The notes beneath the pieces were generated by a model. The model did not search any database, had not been told where the DNA came from, and was given only the letters and a program-made list of their open reading frames with translations. From Dawidia cretensis (GTDB lineage Bacteria; Bacteroidota; Bacteroidia; Cytophagales; Cyclobacteriaceae), in contig NZ_JAHESE010000043.1 in the NCBI RefSeq assembly GCF_018598175.1, positions 1-47,389 on the forward strand: 47,389 nucleotides of DNA, written 5' to 3'. Below, piece by piece: positions 24,714 through 34,021 of this stretch (the stretch's first letter is position 1; every line of letters begins with the position of its first letter). The translations under genes were made by a program, and so were the position numbers.

Positions 24714-27700
24714 TTAAAAACTCAGTTTGACAGAGGCTGTAATCTGTTTGGCTACCGGCATGGCTACACCGCCCGAACCAAAGAACTCGGGGTCTTGTCC
24801 ATACAGCTCGCGATCGGCATAGAGCAACCAGAGGTTGGTGCCGGTGAGCGTCAACGAGGCCGTTTCGAAGCCCGTGCCGTTCAGCATGCGCGACGGCAGG
24901 TTGTAGCCCAGCGATACGGTACGCAAGCGTACGAACGAGCCGTCGGCGACGCGGGCCGTGGAATAGTTGTAGCTGTTATAGGGATATACCGAACCGAGTG
25001 AGCCGAGGGTGATCCCATCGGGTATGGACGGGATCTCGGTGTAACGCTCGTCGCCGCGCATCACCCAACGGTCGAGGAACTCGCGGGGCATGGCATCCAG
25101 GTCGCTGTACGAGCTCTGAAAGGCCGGATTCAGGCGGATCTTGTTTCCTGCCTGGTAGGTCAGGAAGACATTCAGCGTAAAGTTTTTGTACCGCACGGTG
25201 TTCGACCAGCCACCGGTTATCGTAGGGTCTACGGATCCTTCATACTTCAGGTATTGGGTCCCGAGGCTCTGCATGTATACATCCGAGCTTACCTGGCCGT
25301 CGTGGTTGATAAACAACGGCACGCCGGTTTTGGGATCCAGGCCCTGGAAGTCGATGGAAAAGAGGCCCCGTACCGGGTAACCCTCCACGGCACCGCCGTC
25401 GGGGAACACCATGTCGATGATGCGTGGCTGGTTCTTCAGGTTGGTGATCTCGCTCTTGTTGTGGCTGAAGATAAACGATGTGGACCAGTTCACGTTGCCG
25501 CGTACATATACCGGCGCCCCGATCGAGAGATCTACACCGTGTGATTTCATGTCGGCATAATTCACGGCCTTATAGGCTTCACCTCCGACACCGGGCGTCT
25601 TGATGATGCCAATCAGGTCGAAGTGATTACGACGGTAGTAGTCGAGCGTGACGGTGTATTTGTTCAGGAAGCCGGTGTTCACGCCGACGTTCAGCTCGTA
25701 TTGCTTCTCCCACGTGAGGTCGGAGTTTTCGAGTCCTTCGATGATGATCTGTGACTCGTTCTCGTCGAGCGACGGACGCGGCGTTGTGCCGCTGCGGTAT
25801 ACCACGGACGAGTTGGTGGCGTTGCCCGCATTGGCGGTCAGGCCGTAACCGGCGCGCAACGTGAGGAAGTCTACATACCGGATGTTCTCCATGAAGCGCT
25901 CGCTGTCGATGTTCCAGGCGCCGCTGATGTTCCAGGTCGGCAGCCAGCGCGCCGTGGTCGATTCGCCCAGGCGGTTCGAGCCGTCCATGCGGCCAGTGGC
26001 ATTGAGGATGTATTTGCCTTTGTAGGCGTAGTTGCCCGAGGCATAGAAGCTGGCGTACCGGTCGTGCGTGTTGTTCATGCCGAAGTAACTAAAGTTGCCT
26101 TCCAGCAATTGCTTGATAATGCGGTAGTCTGTGAAAGCCACGCCGCCTTTGCTGAACTGGTAGCCATAGCCGTTGTTGAACGCGCTCTGACGATCTACCT
26201 GGCGTACTTCCTGGCCGGCCACGGCGTGGACAACATGGTCGGTGTTCAGGGTATAATTCCAGCTAAGCTGGTTCTTGAAGTAGTAGCTCACCATCTGGTC
26301 GTCGGTGCGGTTGTAGAAACCACCTTCGGGCAGCACGATGACAGGGTCGGCATTCGGAAAGTCGGGATTATAGTATAAAAATTTGTTGCCCTGTTTTACG
26401 ACCTGGGAATTGGCGGCGCGGTAGGCGTCGGCCATGTTGGACGCCTCGGTGACATTGTGCTCGGTGCTGGTGCGCACCTGGCGGTAGGCGCCGGTGAAGT
26501 CGTATTTGAGGTTGGACAGGATGGCATAGCTTGCTTCGCCCTGCAGCTTGAGGTCAAGCTGGTTGAGGGCGATGTAGTTGTTGTCGATCTCGTTCAGGAT
26601 GTTGAAGGGCGCGTAGTTGCGTGTGAAGTATTCGCGTTTGCCCGTTTCATCAAAAGCGGTCAGCGTACGGCTGGTGTTGAGCGCATAGCTGAAGGGGTTG
26701 ATGTCGAAGTCGCGGTTAAAGCTGCCTTGCACGGCGTTGGTCTGGCGCGCGATGGTACCGGGCACACGCTGGTCGCGTACGGCGCCGGCAGCCAGGATGC
26801 CGAGGCTGAGCTTGTCCGAAATCTTGAAGGTACCGCGGGCGTTGATGGTGTAACGCTTCACGTTGTCGGCCAACGTCCAGCCATTGTCGTTGTAAAAGCT
26901 GGACGAGACATAGAGCTGCGACGTCTCTGTACCGGAGGATACCCCCACGGAGTGCTCTTGTACAAACGAGTTCTTAAACAGCAGGTCGAACCAATCGGTG
27001 TTGGCCATAGCATACCGGCGCAGGAATGCGTTGCGCGCCTCCGGTGTGTTGGGCAACGCCCACGTGCCGTCGTCTTCGTTGAAGTCGGTATTGATCAGGT
27101 CGTACATCTTGCGGAACACCCCACCGTTCGCGCCACGCGATGCGTCGGAGTGGTTGAGCAGACCCTTGCGGTCGAGCTCGCGGTATACCGCCATCTGGTC
27201 GGACGAGTTGAGGATGTTGTAGGAGTCGTACGTCGGCTTGAGGTATGTCGAGAAATTGCCGGTATAGGTTACCACGGGTTTGCCGATACGGCCTTTCTTT
27301 GTCTTGATAACAATGACGCCATCTTTTGCCCGTGCACCGTACAACGCTGTGGCCGATGCATCCTTCAGAATGGTAAAGCTTTCGATGTCGTCGCTGTTCA
27401 GACCCGCGACAGAGGAGCCAATGAGTGTATTGGGATCCCCGGTCGTTAATTGATCGGCGGAGACGTTCACGACGTCTTCCAGCACAACGCCATCGACTAC
27501 CCACAGGGGTTTGTTGTCGCCGGTAATGGAGGTAGCACCCCGCACACGGATCTTGGGTGCTGCGCCGAAGGTTCCCGACACGTTTTGAACCGACACGCCC
27601 GCCGCCTTTCCTTGCAGCATCCGGCTCACGTCGGTGGTACCATCGGTCTTCACATCGTTCGCAGATAAATTCACCACGGAGCCTGTAAACAACCGCTTAT

Positions 27701-28115
27701 CCACTTCCTGATAGCCGGTAGACACGACCGTTACTTCGTTCAGGTGGGTGATATCTTCCTCTAATGTAATGTCGATTGCCGAGCGGTTTGACGCCGGTAC
27801 TTCCATCGGCTTGTAGCCGATGAACGAGAACACCAGGATAGCGTCGGGCGCGGCCTGGAGCTGGTACTTGCCATCAACGTCGGTGATGGTTCCGACGGTT
27901 GTTCCCTTGACGGAAACACTGACGCCGGGCAACCCTTGTTTGTCGGCGCCGATGACACGGCCTTTGATGGGCGTGCCTTGTACGACCGGGTGACTATCGA
28001 TGGCCGCCTGTGTGCCTTGGGGTAGTGCGATGGACAATAGCCCAAACACAAATGTTCCCCGCACGGCACCCCGGGCCAGACGCAATAAAGCCTGCCCACA
28101 TGCTGTTTTTTTCAT
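24714..28115 (-). CDS. SusC-family TonB-dependent transporter of the metallohydrolase operon
   Basis: A complete 1133-residue SusC protein, the longest of the four here. Order: N-terminal signal (hydrophobic GTFVFGLLSIALP, cleavage near TQAA-ID), carboxypeptidase-like domain (about 50-130, IKGRVIGADKQGLPGVSVSV), TonB-box/plug (VTVVSTGYQEVDKRLFTGSV, MLQGKAAGVSV, PLWVVDGVVLEDV, ILKDASATALYGARAKDGVI) and barrel ending ITASVKLSF. No STN domain. Compared with the other SusC proteins it has an insert after the VVDG motif (VNVSADQLTTGDPNTLIGSSVAG) and more loop sequence, which may reflect a different cargo. It precedes SusD by 9 bases and follows a 90-base gap with a hairpin. Confidence 0.95.
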   Translation of the reverse strand: MKKTACGQALLRLARGAVRGTFVFGLLSIALPQGTQAAIDSHPVVQGTPIKGRVIGADKQGLPGVSVSVKGTTVGTITDVDGKYQLQAAPDAILVFSFIGYKPMEVPASNRSAIDITLEEDITHLNEVTVVSTGYQEVDKRLFTGSVVNLSANDVKTDGTTDVSRMLQGKAAGVSVQNVSGTFGAAPKIRVRGATSITGDNKPLWVVDGVVLEDVVNVSADQLTTGDPNTLIGSSVAGLNSDDIESFTILKDASATALYGARAKDGVIVIKTKKGRIGKPVVTYTGNFSTYLKPTYDSYNILNSSDQMAVYRELDRKGLLNHSDASRGANGGVFRKMYDLINTDFNEDDGTWALPNTPEARNAFLRRYAMANTDWFDLLFKNSFVQEHSVGVSSGTETSQLYVSSSFYNDNGWTLADNVKRYTINARGTFKISDKLSLGILAAGAVRDQRVPGTIARQTNAVQGSFNRDFDINPFSYALNTSRTLTAFDETGKREYFTRNYAPFNILNEIDNNYIALNQLDLKLQGEASYAILSNLKYDFTGAYRQVRTSTEHNVTEASNMADAYRAANSQVVKQGNKFLYYNPDFPNADPVIVLPEGGFYNRTDDQMVSYYFKNQLSWNYTLNTDHVVHAVAGQEVRQVDRQSAFNNGYGYQFSKGGVAFTDYRIIKQLLEGNFSYFGMNNTHDRYASFYASGNYAYKGKYILNATGRMDGSNRLGESTTARWLPTWNISGAWNIDSERFMENIRYVDFLTLRAGYGLTANAGNATNSSVVYRSGTTPRPSLDENESQIIIEGLENSDLTWEKQYELNVGVNTGFLNKYTVTLDYYRRNHFDLIGIIKTPGVGGEAYKAVNYADMKSHGVDLSIGAPVYVRGNVNWSTSFIFSHNKSEITNLKNQPRIIDMVFPDGGAVEGYPVRGLFSIDFQGLDPKTGVPLFINHDGQVSSDVYMQSLGTQYLKYEGSVDPTITGGWSNTVRYKNFTLNVFLTYQAGNKIRLNPAFQSSYSDLDAMPREFLDRWVMRGDERYTEIPSIPDGITLGSLGSVYPYNSYNYSTARVADGSFVRLRTVSLGYNLPSRMLNGTGFETASLTLTGTNLWLLYADRELYGQDPEFFGSGGVAMPVAKQITASVKLSF

Positions 28116-28149
28116 GTTGTAAAAAGATTTGATACTAGGGTAATGAGTA

Positions 28150-28174
28150 CTTCTCCTGCACGAGGCAGGAGAAG
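28150..28174. other. Stem-loop between the CxxC lipoprotein gene and SusC
   Basis: A perfect 10-bp stem, CTTCTCCTGC (28150-28159) with GCAGGAGAAG (28165-28174), and a 5-base loop. It lies in the only sizeable gap inside the region 2 operon. No T-run follows leftwards, so it may be an mRNA-processing or stability element rather than a strong terminator. Confidence 0.5.
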
Positions 28175-28205
28175 CGGTTAATGTTTAAGGATATAGACGT
28201 GACGA

Positions 28206-28685
28206 TTAGTCAGCCTTCAGCACAAAGATCCAGGGACCTTCGGCCGAGCCTTTCTTCGCATTGTCTTCATCGCACGTCGCGCAGGTAAACGTCAGCGTGA
28301 GCGTGCTGCCATCGAGCGTGTAGGCTACGTTGACACCATCGTCGCGTACGAGTGTTTTAGACGCATCGCTGCCGAAGGTCCAGGTACCGCTGGTCGCCCA
28401 GGGCTTGAGGGCCGGCTGGGTTCCCGCTACGGCATAGGTATACGCTCCCTTGGGGCTGTCGGCACGGAATTCGCCGCCGAGCGTAATCGTAAAGTCGGGG
28501 TTCTGGAACTCCGCCGTGCGGTTGTCGCTTTGTGTGACGCTCTCGACTGTCCACGTGTGCGTGAGCAGCGCGAGCTTTTCCTTTTCGACCGAGCCGGCAT
28601 CGCCGGAGTCATCGCTGCCGCAAGCACCCAGGACAATGGCGGCGGCGAGCAGGGTTATAAAATATAGGCTATGAAAAGACTTCAT
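28206..28685 (-). CDS. Small lipocalin-like lipoprotein with a CxxC motif
   Basis: A 159-residue SPII lipoprotein (signal to Cys22, IVLGAC, then GSDDSGD as a surface-export type tag). The mature part is beta-rich with a WTVESVTQSDNRTAEF start, a GTWTFGSDASKTLVRDDG hairpin and STLTLTFTCATCDED near the end; the layout is that of lipocalin-like DUF5004-type proteins, though I cannot assign a named family. The CATC pair (CxxC) is unusual for these and could form a disulfide or bind metal. It lies 90 bases upstream of SusC and 23 after the Ig-repeat gene in the same direction. Role unknown; possibly an accessory binding protein of the SusCD system. Confidence 0.7.
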   Translation of the reverse strand: MKSFHSLYFITLLAAAIVLGACGSDDSGDAGSVEKEKLALLTHTWTVESVTQSDNRTAEFQNPDFTITLGGEFRADSPKGAYTYAVAGTQPALKPWATSGTWTFGSDASKTLVRDDGVNVAYTLDGSTLTLTFTCATCDEDNAKKGSAEGPWIFVLKAD

Positions 28686-28708
28686 GTTGATTCGTTTGAG
28701 GTTAGGAA

Positions 28709-31700
28709 TTATTGACGTGCGACGCGGGTCTTCACCGAGCTACCATCCTTGAGCTTCACGTCTACAATGTATACACCGGCTGGGCTGGACGTCAGGTCAA
28801 GCAGACCATCTGTCGGCAACGAGGCCGCTTGCTGTACAACGATGCCCTGTGCGTTGTAGACCCTGATCTGTGCTACCGCCTGCGGGTGTATGCCGTGTAA
28901 ACTTATCCGCCCGGTGGTGGGGTTCGGGTATACGCGGACGCTGCCGGCGAGCTCACCCGGCTCGATGCCGGTGATGGCGGTCGAGTATGGATCGGATGTG
29001 CGTGTACATTCGGTGGGGTTGGTGATCTCCACCCTGAGCGTATGATTGCCCGGCACCAGCGCATTTTTATAGATGAACGCTTGCTGGCCCTCCGGTATCT
29101 CGTACTGCTCGTCATCTACAAACCAGTGGATGTCATAGATCTCGCCGGCAAAACCCTCGACGCCGGGCAGGTATGCCGTGTCTGTTTCGATCACGAAGGG
29201 ACTTGGCATCATGCGGATGCGTGCGGGAGTTCCGGAGTTATAGCCGACGGTCGGGCACTCTTCGGGGAAACCGGTGACGTTGTATCCACCCGGTTCTTTT
29301 ACCCAGATGGTGTCGTTGTCGGAATTGGGTACCAGTTCACCATCTTTAAACCACTCGAAGCGTACCCAGTTGCCGGCGAACGCATTGGCCAGCCATACCG
29401 AGTCACCTTCGGCGCAAAACTCGCCGTTGCCTTGCTCAGCCACGGCGGGCGAGCTGTGGACATAGGTATCGATCAGGAGCGGCACAGAATAGCCTACACA
29501 GCCGTTCTCTCCCACTACACGTGCTGTGAGCCAGTTAAGCTCGGGCAGAAAGGTAAATTTGTTTGTGGTCTCTCCTGCTACCGCTTCGCCCAAAGCATAA
29601 TTGCCGCCGCCATCATAGCGACCTTTGAACCACGTATAGCCGCCGTAGCCTTCGGGTGCGCTGACAGTTATATCGGAGATTCCACAGAATATCACATCTG
29701 CGATGGAGTCGTACGGCGCGAGCACCCAGCGACTGACCCTCACAGCGGGCTCTATTGTCAGCTCGGGATTGACGGTAGGCTTGATCTGCAGAGGCTCGCT
29801 GGTGGCTTTTGCGCCTGAGGGACAAGACTCGTGATTGGCCTTTACCTGGTAGGTGGTGAATTTGCCCACCTGCGTGGTCGTACCCGAACCTGATCCCGAC
29901 AAGGGTATATATACCACGTGGTGGCCTGTCGGGCCCGAGTTTACGATGGTCTTTTCAAACCACTGAATGTTTTTCCAGCCGCTGCCGGAAATCGACAGGG
30001 TTGCTTTTTCGCCTTCGCAGAGTGTGCTGTGGTCGGTCTCAATATAGAGCGGGCGTGAGGCGTTGTCACGAATCTCCATCGGGAACGACTCGACGATCAG
30101 GTCGTCGGCACAGGCGATAGGGTGTGCACGCAGCACATAGTTGCCAGCAGTGTTGACGGTGATGCGCTGGCTCGTCCGGCCGCTCAGGGCACGGTATACG
30201 CCATTCGTGAGTGTGTACCACTGAAAGCGGTCATGAGTCTCGCTCATATCTTCTGACGGGAAGATCTCTTGCGTTTGGCTGCCGCATAGATATTCAATGT
30301 CGTTGTTGCCCACGGACAGTGAAAACTGCTGGCCGGCGTATGATTGCAGGTATACTTGTGTCTGCGACTCGCAGCCCTGCAATTCATCTTCTGCTTTTAC
30401 CAGAATTTGCATTTCACCTTCGAACACAAAGCTGTAGGTAAAGCTTTCGTCGGGTGCGACAATCTCCGGTTCCTGACCAAACACCTGCTTGGTCCAGGTA
30501 TATTTATAGCCATTGTCCGACAGTGTAAGCGAGAGCTCCTCACCGGGGCAATGCGAAGAAAAGTTAGCTACGCCAAACAGCTCAGGGTGTTGGGGCTCAT
30601 AGAAGAATACATCTTTGGGTTCGGCCGCGCGCCAGATCTCGGGCCACTCGGGCACCGACCCTTCCACGCCATATACACTGGTCTCACTTACATAGTTTTC
30701 AGCCGTTCCTTCAAACCATAACTCGCCGTCACGGTACCACTTATAGCTCGTATAGTTGTCTTGTACAGACAGTTTCACGATGTTGCCCTTGCACACCACG
30801 CCGTGCTCATTTTCCTGTTCTTCGGCGTTGCTCGTCAGGACCGGTACAGCAAAGATGGCTGTACTCGCGGGACGTGCGGAAGATTGCACTGCACAGCCGG
30901 CCTGCACGGCGCGCACGGCATAGTATGTTTTTGTAGTATTGACCGTTACCTGGTGGGTGCGGTTTGTGGCCGCCCCGATCAGGTTCAGCGCTGCCTCGCT
31001 GGTGCCACTCAGCCATTGGTATGATGTCAGGCCGTCGGTGGCAGACATGGTGAGCTTGTTGGCGGAGCCCAGCACGCCCGTGAGGGCTACACCGGCTTCG
31101 CTCACGCGCAAAGTGTTGGAGAAAACGAGGTTGCCGTTCTTCGGCACCTGTACTTTATATTGTCCGGGTTCGGCGGCATCGTATGTTGCGCTGGTGGCAC
31201 CAGGGATGGCTTCGCCATCGAGATACCACTGGTAGCTGGTGTACGATCCTGTGATCTGCAACCGTTCTCTGTTGGCGGGCTCGGGGCACACCCAGCCGTC
31301 GGTCGAGGTGATGATTACGCCAGACGCGATTTCAATGCGAAAGACATCGGTGTATTGCCAGTAGATAAAACCACCGCCGCCACCGGTGCTCATGCCCGCC
31401 CATACATAAATGGGCTCGTTGATCTGGATCTTAAAATTGTAGGTTCCGTCGCCGTTGTTGGTGAAGTTGTAGAGCGACTGCCAGGCGGGGTTCGGGCCTG
31501 GCGTCCATCCACCCGTTTCGGGATCTTCGGCAAACGTGAAAAATCTGTGCGGCGCTGCGCCCTGCTGCTCTGACCATCGCAAGGTCACCTCGGTGCCGGC
31601 GGCTACCTCGTAGGGCGGCTCGTTCATGCCGGTCGGCGACACAATGGAAAGGTTCGGCTGGGCCTGCAACAACGATAAGCACGAGATGCTTACCAGGACC

Positions 31701-31720
31701 ATCAGTAGAAGTTTCTTCAT
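28709..31720 (-). CDS. Type IX-secreted multi-Ig-repeat protein
   Basis: A 1003-residue protein. The ATG at 31720 is chosen because it opens a signal peptide (MKKLLLMVLVSISCLSLLQAQ); the frame is open 35 codons further up but without a signal. After an N-terminal beta domain (about 20-150) come roughly nine Ig/PKD-like repeats with a recurring SYxWYxDG-type core (SYQWYLDGEAIPGA, SYKWYRDGELWFEG, DRFQWYTL, NIQWFEKT, GYTWFKG, RFEWFKDGELVP, DIHWFVDDEQ). The last 75 residues are a type A type IX sorting domain (VRVYPNPTTGRISLHG, PAGVYIVDVKLKDGSSVKTRVARQ). It should be exported by the T9SS and attached or released at the surface. As first gene of the CAZyme-free SusCD operon it may bind cargo or act in adhesion. 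Confidence 0.88.
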   Translation of the reverse strand: MKKLLLMVLVSISCLSLLQAQPNLSIVSPTGMNEPPYEVAAGTEVTLRWSEQQGAAPHRFFTFAEDPETGGWTPGPNPAWQSLYNFTNNGDGTYNFKIQINEPIYVWAGMSTGGGGGFIYWQYTDVFRIEIASGVIITSTDGWVCPEPANRERLQITGSYTSYQWYLDGEAIPGATSATYDAAEPGQYKVQVPKNGNLVFSNTLRVSEAGVALTGVLGSANKLTMSATDGLTSYQWLSGTSEAALNLIGAATNRTHQVTVNTTKTYYAVRAVQAGCAVQSSARPASTAIFAVPVLTSNAEEQENEHGVVCKGNIVKLSVQDNYTSYKWYRDGELWFEGTAENYVSETSVYGVEGSVPEWPEIWRAAEPKDVFFYEPQHPELFGVANFSSHCPGEELSLTLSDNGYKYTWTKQVFGQEPEIVAPDESFTYSFVFEGEMQILVKAEDELQGCESQTQVYLQSYAGQQFSLSVGNNDIEYLCGSQTQEIFPSEDMSETHDRFQWYTLTNGVYRALSGRTSQRITVNTAGNYVLRAHPIACADDLIVESFPMEIRDNASRPLYIETDHSTLCEGEKATLSISGSGWKNIQWFEKTIVNSGPTGHHVVYIPLSGSGSGTTTQVGKFTTYQVKANHESCPSGAKATSEPLQIKPTVNPELTIEPAVRVSRWVLAPYDSIADVIFCGISDITVSAPEGYGGYTWFKGRYDGGGNYALGEAVAGETTNKFTFLPELNWLTARVVGENGCVGYSVPLLIDTYVHSSPAVAEQGNGEFCAEGDSVWLANAFAGNWVRFEWFKDGELVPNSDNDTIWVKEPGGYNVTGFPEECPTVGYNSGTPARIRMMPSPFVIETDTAYLPGVEGFAGEIYDIHWFVDDEQYEIPEGQQAFIYKNALVPGNHTLRVEITNPTECTRTSDPYSTAITGIEPGELAGSVRVYPNPTTGRISLHGIHPQAVAQIRVYNAQGIVVQQAASLPTDGLLDLTSSPAGVYIVDVKLKDGSSVKTRVARQ

Positions 31721-32062
31721 TAGGTTTTCGGTTAAAGTGATAAACTGATTTGACTTAGGCTCTTGGCCAAATGTACCCTGTGATCCCCCAAACCGGTGGA
31801 AAACGACCGTGACAAAGAGTGACACGTGCGATAAAAAAAATAAACGGGAGGTATTTGCGGGTGTTCTTGAGAGAAAATGCGGCTTGGGGAGTGACGAGGG
31901 TAATTTTCTACCGTGTCCGTTGGAAAACCAAAATTGAGCTGGCGTGAGGGGGCAGGGCTAGTGCAAACGTTGTATGTTTTTTGTCGATCAGGGCTAAAGG
32001 ATGTGTTGTGGGGTGGCTTAAATGGCAAATTTTCGTTGGGGAATTTGTGTTCGCTCCCACAC
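31721..32062. promoter_or_regulatory. Intergenic region with candidate leftward promoter of the Ig-repeat/SusCD operon
   Basis: This 342-base gap has no convincing gene. On the minus strand TACATTTG (31768-31775) fits the -7 box TANNTTTG, about 48 bases before the ATG at 31720; the nearest TTTG upstream (31789-31792) is only 13 bases away, so a -33 element is not clear. An A-run (31832-31839) and the repeated 3' element of the regulator gene (32050-32076) are the other visible items. Confidence 0.4.
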
Positions 32063-32076
32063 TCATACTCGCTCTG
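32050..32076 (-). repeat. GTGTGAGAGCGAA-type element overlapping the end of the TPR/HTH regulator gene
   Basis: Read on the minus strand, CAGAGCGAGTATGAGTGTGGGAGCGAA. It spans the regulator's stop codon (TGA, 32063-32065) and encodes its last residues (ERV). Part of it (CAGAGCGAGTATG) also occurs in the loop of the HTCS terminator at 20282-20342. Confidence 0.65.
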
Positions 32077-33790
32077 TTTTTTTGTAGCGGCTGAGGAGGA
32101 TTTTGATGTCCTCTTCTTTTTCAAGGTTTAGCTTTTCGCGAAGGCGTTGCTTTTTCTTTCTTACCGATTCGGGGGAGATGTTGAAGATTTGGGCGATCTC
32201 TTTGGAGTTCAGGTCTATTAATAGATAGGCGCTGAGGCGGAGGTCATTGGCGGACAAATCCGGATAGGCCTCCTGGAGCTGGTGGAAGAACTGGGGGTGA
32301 ACTTCCTGGAAGTGGAGCTTGAAGGCCTCCCATTCCTGATCGCTGTTGTCGTTGCCGCGGATGATCTTTTTGGCTTTGTCGAGTTGGGTTTTGGCGATAG
32401 GATTGTCTTTTAGCTCGATGGTGGCCAGCAGTTTGTGGATGGACGCGAAGGTTTCGTTCTTATTAACAAGGTGTAGCGCTTTGGAGGCAAGCTCCCGGTC
32501 CTTAAAGGTTAATTCCTGGCGCAGGCGTTCTTGTTCGAGGGCGTTGAGGCGCTCGGTGGCGATCATGTCGCGTTCCAGCTGATCGCGTTCAACGCGGTTC
32601 TTTTCGAGGGTAAGGCGGTCTACTTCTTGTTCCTTCTGTAGGATTACGTTGCGCTGCTGGAGGTTGATGTACTTTGTGCGCAGGACGGAAATAACGAGCA
32701 GGCCGATGACAATGCCGATGAGCGTTACGCCGATCCAGAACTGGCGCTGGCGGCCGGCTTCCTCTTGTAATAATTCTACGGCGGTCTCCATTTTGCCGTA
32801 TTCATATTTCATCTGCGCTTCCGATGTCCACTTGATTGTCTTCTCTTCCGACAAGGTGTCTTTCCAGGCAAGGGTGAGGTTGGAGAAGTAAAGCGCACGT
32901 TCCATGTTGCCCCGGACTGTATAAATTCTGGAGAGCCAACGGTAGCTGTCGATGATGTTCTCCGTGTCCTTCATGCGTTCGAAGCCTTCGATGCTTCTGG
33001 CGATATAGGCAGCGGCAGAGTCGTATTGACCGAAATAATAATATGTTCTGCCGAGTGACAGCAGATAGCCGGCCTGGTAGAATTGATTGCGAATGCCCAC
33101 CGACATTTCGTGTGCCTGGCGATACCGCAACAGGGCGCTGTCATAGTTTTTGGCCGAGTAGGCAATATCGCCGATGTTGTTGACGGTAACCGCTACGTTG
33201 GCCGTGTCGCGGTCGTCGCGGAATAAACGCTCGGCCTTATGCAGGTTCTGCAGGGCACCGCGGTCGTCGCCCAGCTTGTGCATTTCGGTGCCGAGGTTGA
33301 GCAGGTTCAGGGCGATGCGATGGCGGTTGCCTTGCTTTTCGCTGATGGCCAATGCCTTCTTATAGTAGTCGATGGCTTGCGGTGTGGCATCGTTCGTAGA
33401 ATATACGACGCCAATGTCGTTGTAGATGGTGTTGAGGATCTCTTCGCGTTTGTATTGCTGGGCGAGCTCCAACGATTGAAAGAGGTAACGAAGCGCCTCG
33501 TCGTGTTCGTTGTACTTCAGGTACAGAATGCCCATGTTGATGAGGGCCTGGATTTGTTTGAGCTCATCCCCGCGTTCGCGTGCGAGGATTTCCAGCTCCG
33601 CCAGTTCGGCATGGGCGGTTTCGAACTTAAGCTCTTCTGTCTTTCGTACGGCATCGAGCAGCAGCGAGTCGAGGTTCACGTCCGCAGAAGCCTGGTCGGC
33701 CGAAGGCGTACAACGAACCAGGGAAACGCACAGCCCGAGCACGGCCAGTACGCGTCCGAGGTACAAACGGTTGCAGTTCATTCCTGTCAT
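32063..33790 (-). CDS. Membrane-anchored TPR regulator with C-terminal LuxR-like HTH
   Basis: A 575-residue protein. Order: N-terminal hydrophobic signal (about 1-27, without a good lipobox because Arg precedes Cys); periplasmic tetratricopeptide repeats (about 40-330, e.g. LLNLGTEMHKLGDDRGALQN, YNDIGVVYSTNDATPQAIDY, VNNIGDIAYSAKNYDSALLR); a membrane span (about 349-369, FWIGVTLIGIVIGLLVISVL); a long coiled coil (about 375-450, rich in Glu, Arg, Leu); and a cytoplasmic HTH (LSANDLRLSAYLLIDLNSKE, then IAQIFNISPESVRKKKQRLR) near 505-560. This TPR-TM-coil-HTH plan is common in Bacteroidota, usually with unknown ligand. It lies upstream of and parallel to the region 2 operon and is its most likely local regulator, by position only. 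The ATG at 33781 is an alternative start. Confidence 0.85.
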   Translation of the reverse strand: MTGMNCNRLYLGRVLAVLGLCVSLVRCTPSADQASADVNLDSLLLDAVRKTEELKFETAHAELAELEILARERGDELKQIQALINMGILYLKYNEHDEALRYLFQSLELAQQYKREEILNTIYNDIGVVYSTNDATPQAIDYYKKALAISEKQGNRHRIALNLLNLGTEMHKLGDDRGALQNLHKAERLFRDDRDTANVAVTVNNIGDIAYSAKNYDSALLRYRQAHEMSVGIRNQFYQAGYLLSLGRTYYYFGQYDSAAAYIARSIEGFERMKDTENIIDSYRWLSRIYTVRGNMERALYFSNLTLAWKDTLSEEKTIKWTSEAQMKYEYGKMETAVELLQEEAGRQRQFWIGVTLIGIVIGLLVISVLRTKYINLQQRNVILQKEQEVDRLTLEKNRVERDQLERDMIATERLNALEQERLRQELTFKDRELASKALHLVNKNETFASIHKLLATIELKDNPIAKTQLDKAKKIIRGNDNSDQEWEAFKLHFQEVHPQFFHQLQEAYPDLSANDLRLSAYLLIDLNSKEIAQIFNISPESVRKKKQRLREKLNLEKEEDIKILLSRYKKTERV

Positions 33791-34021
33791 GTGATGATAC
33801 GCATCACAAACGTTTTATATCAGTACGTAGGGTGGCTCCGGGAATGTGTAGAGGGCAACAGTGTCGCAAGTTAATCAGTTTTTTGCCGATCATATCAAAG
33901 ATTTCAGAGAACTACGCATCTTTGGCCCCGATTTACACGTACCACTTTGGCAAGACCCCCTCATGCCCTGTGGCTATAAACAATTAAACGCCGCGAAGAA
34001 CGGTGAGAAGGAGAACTGTGT

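Noticed and set aside
26457-27449. A 330-codon open frame antisense to the SusC gene, with others antisense to SusD and metallohydrolase genes (42276-43322, 24099-25001, 22329-23183)
   Set aside because: They mirror well-supported genes on the other strand, have no family motifs or ribosome sites, and are expected in moderately GC-rich coding DNA.
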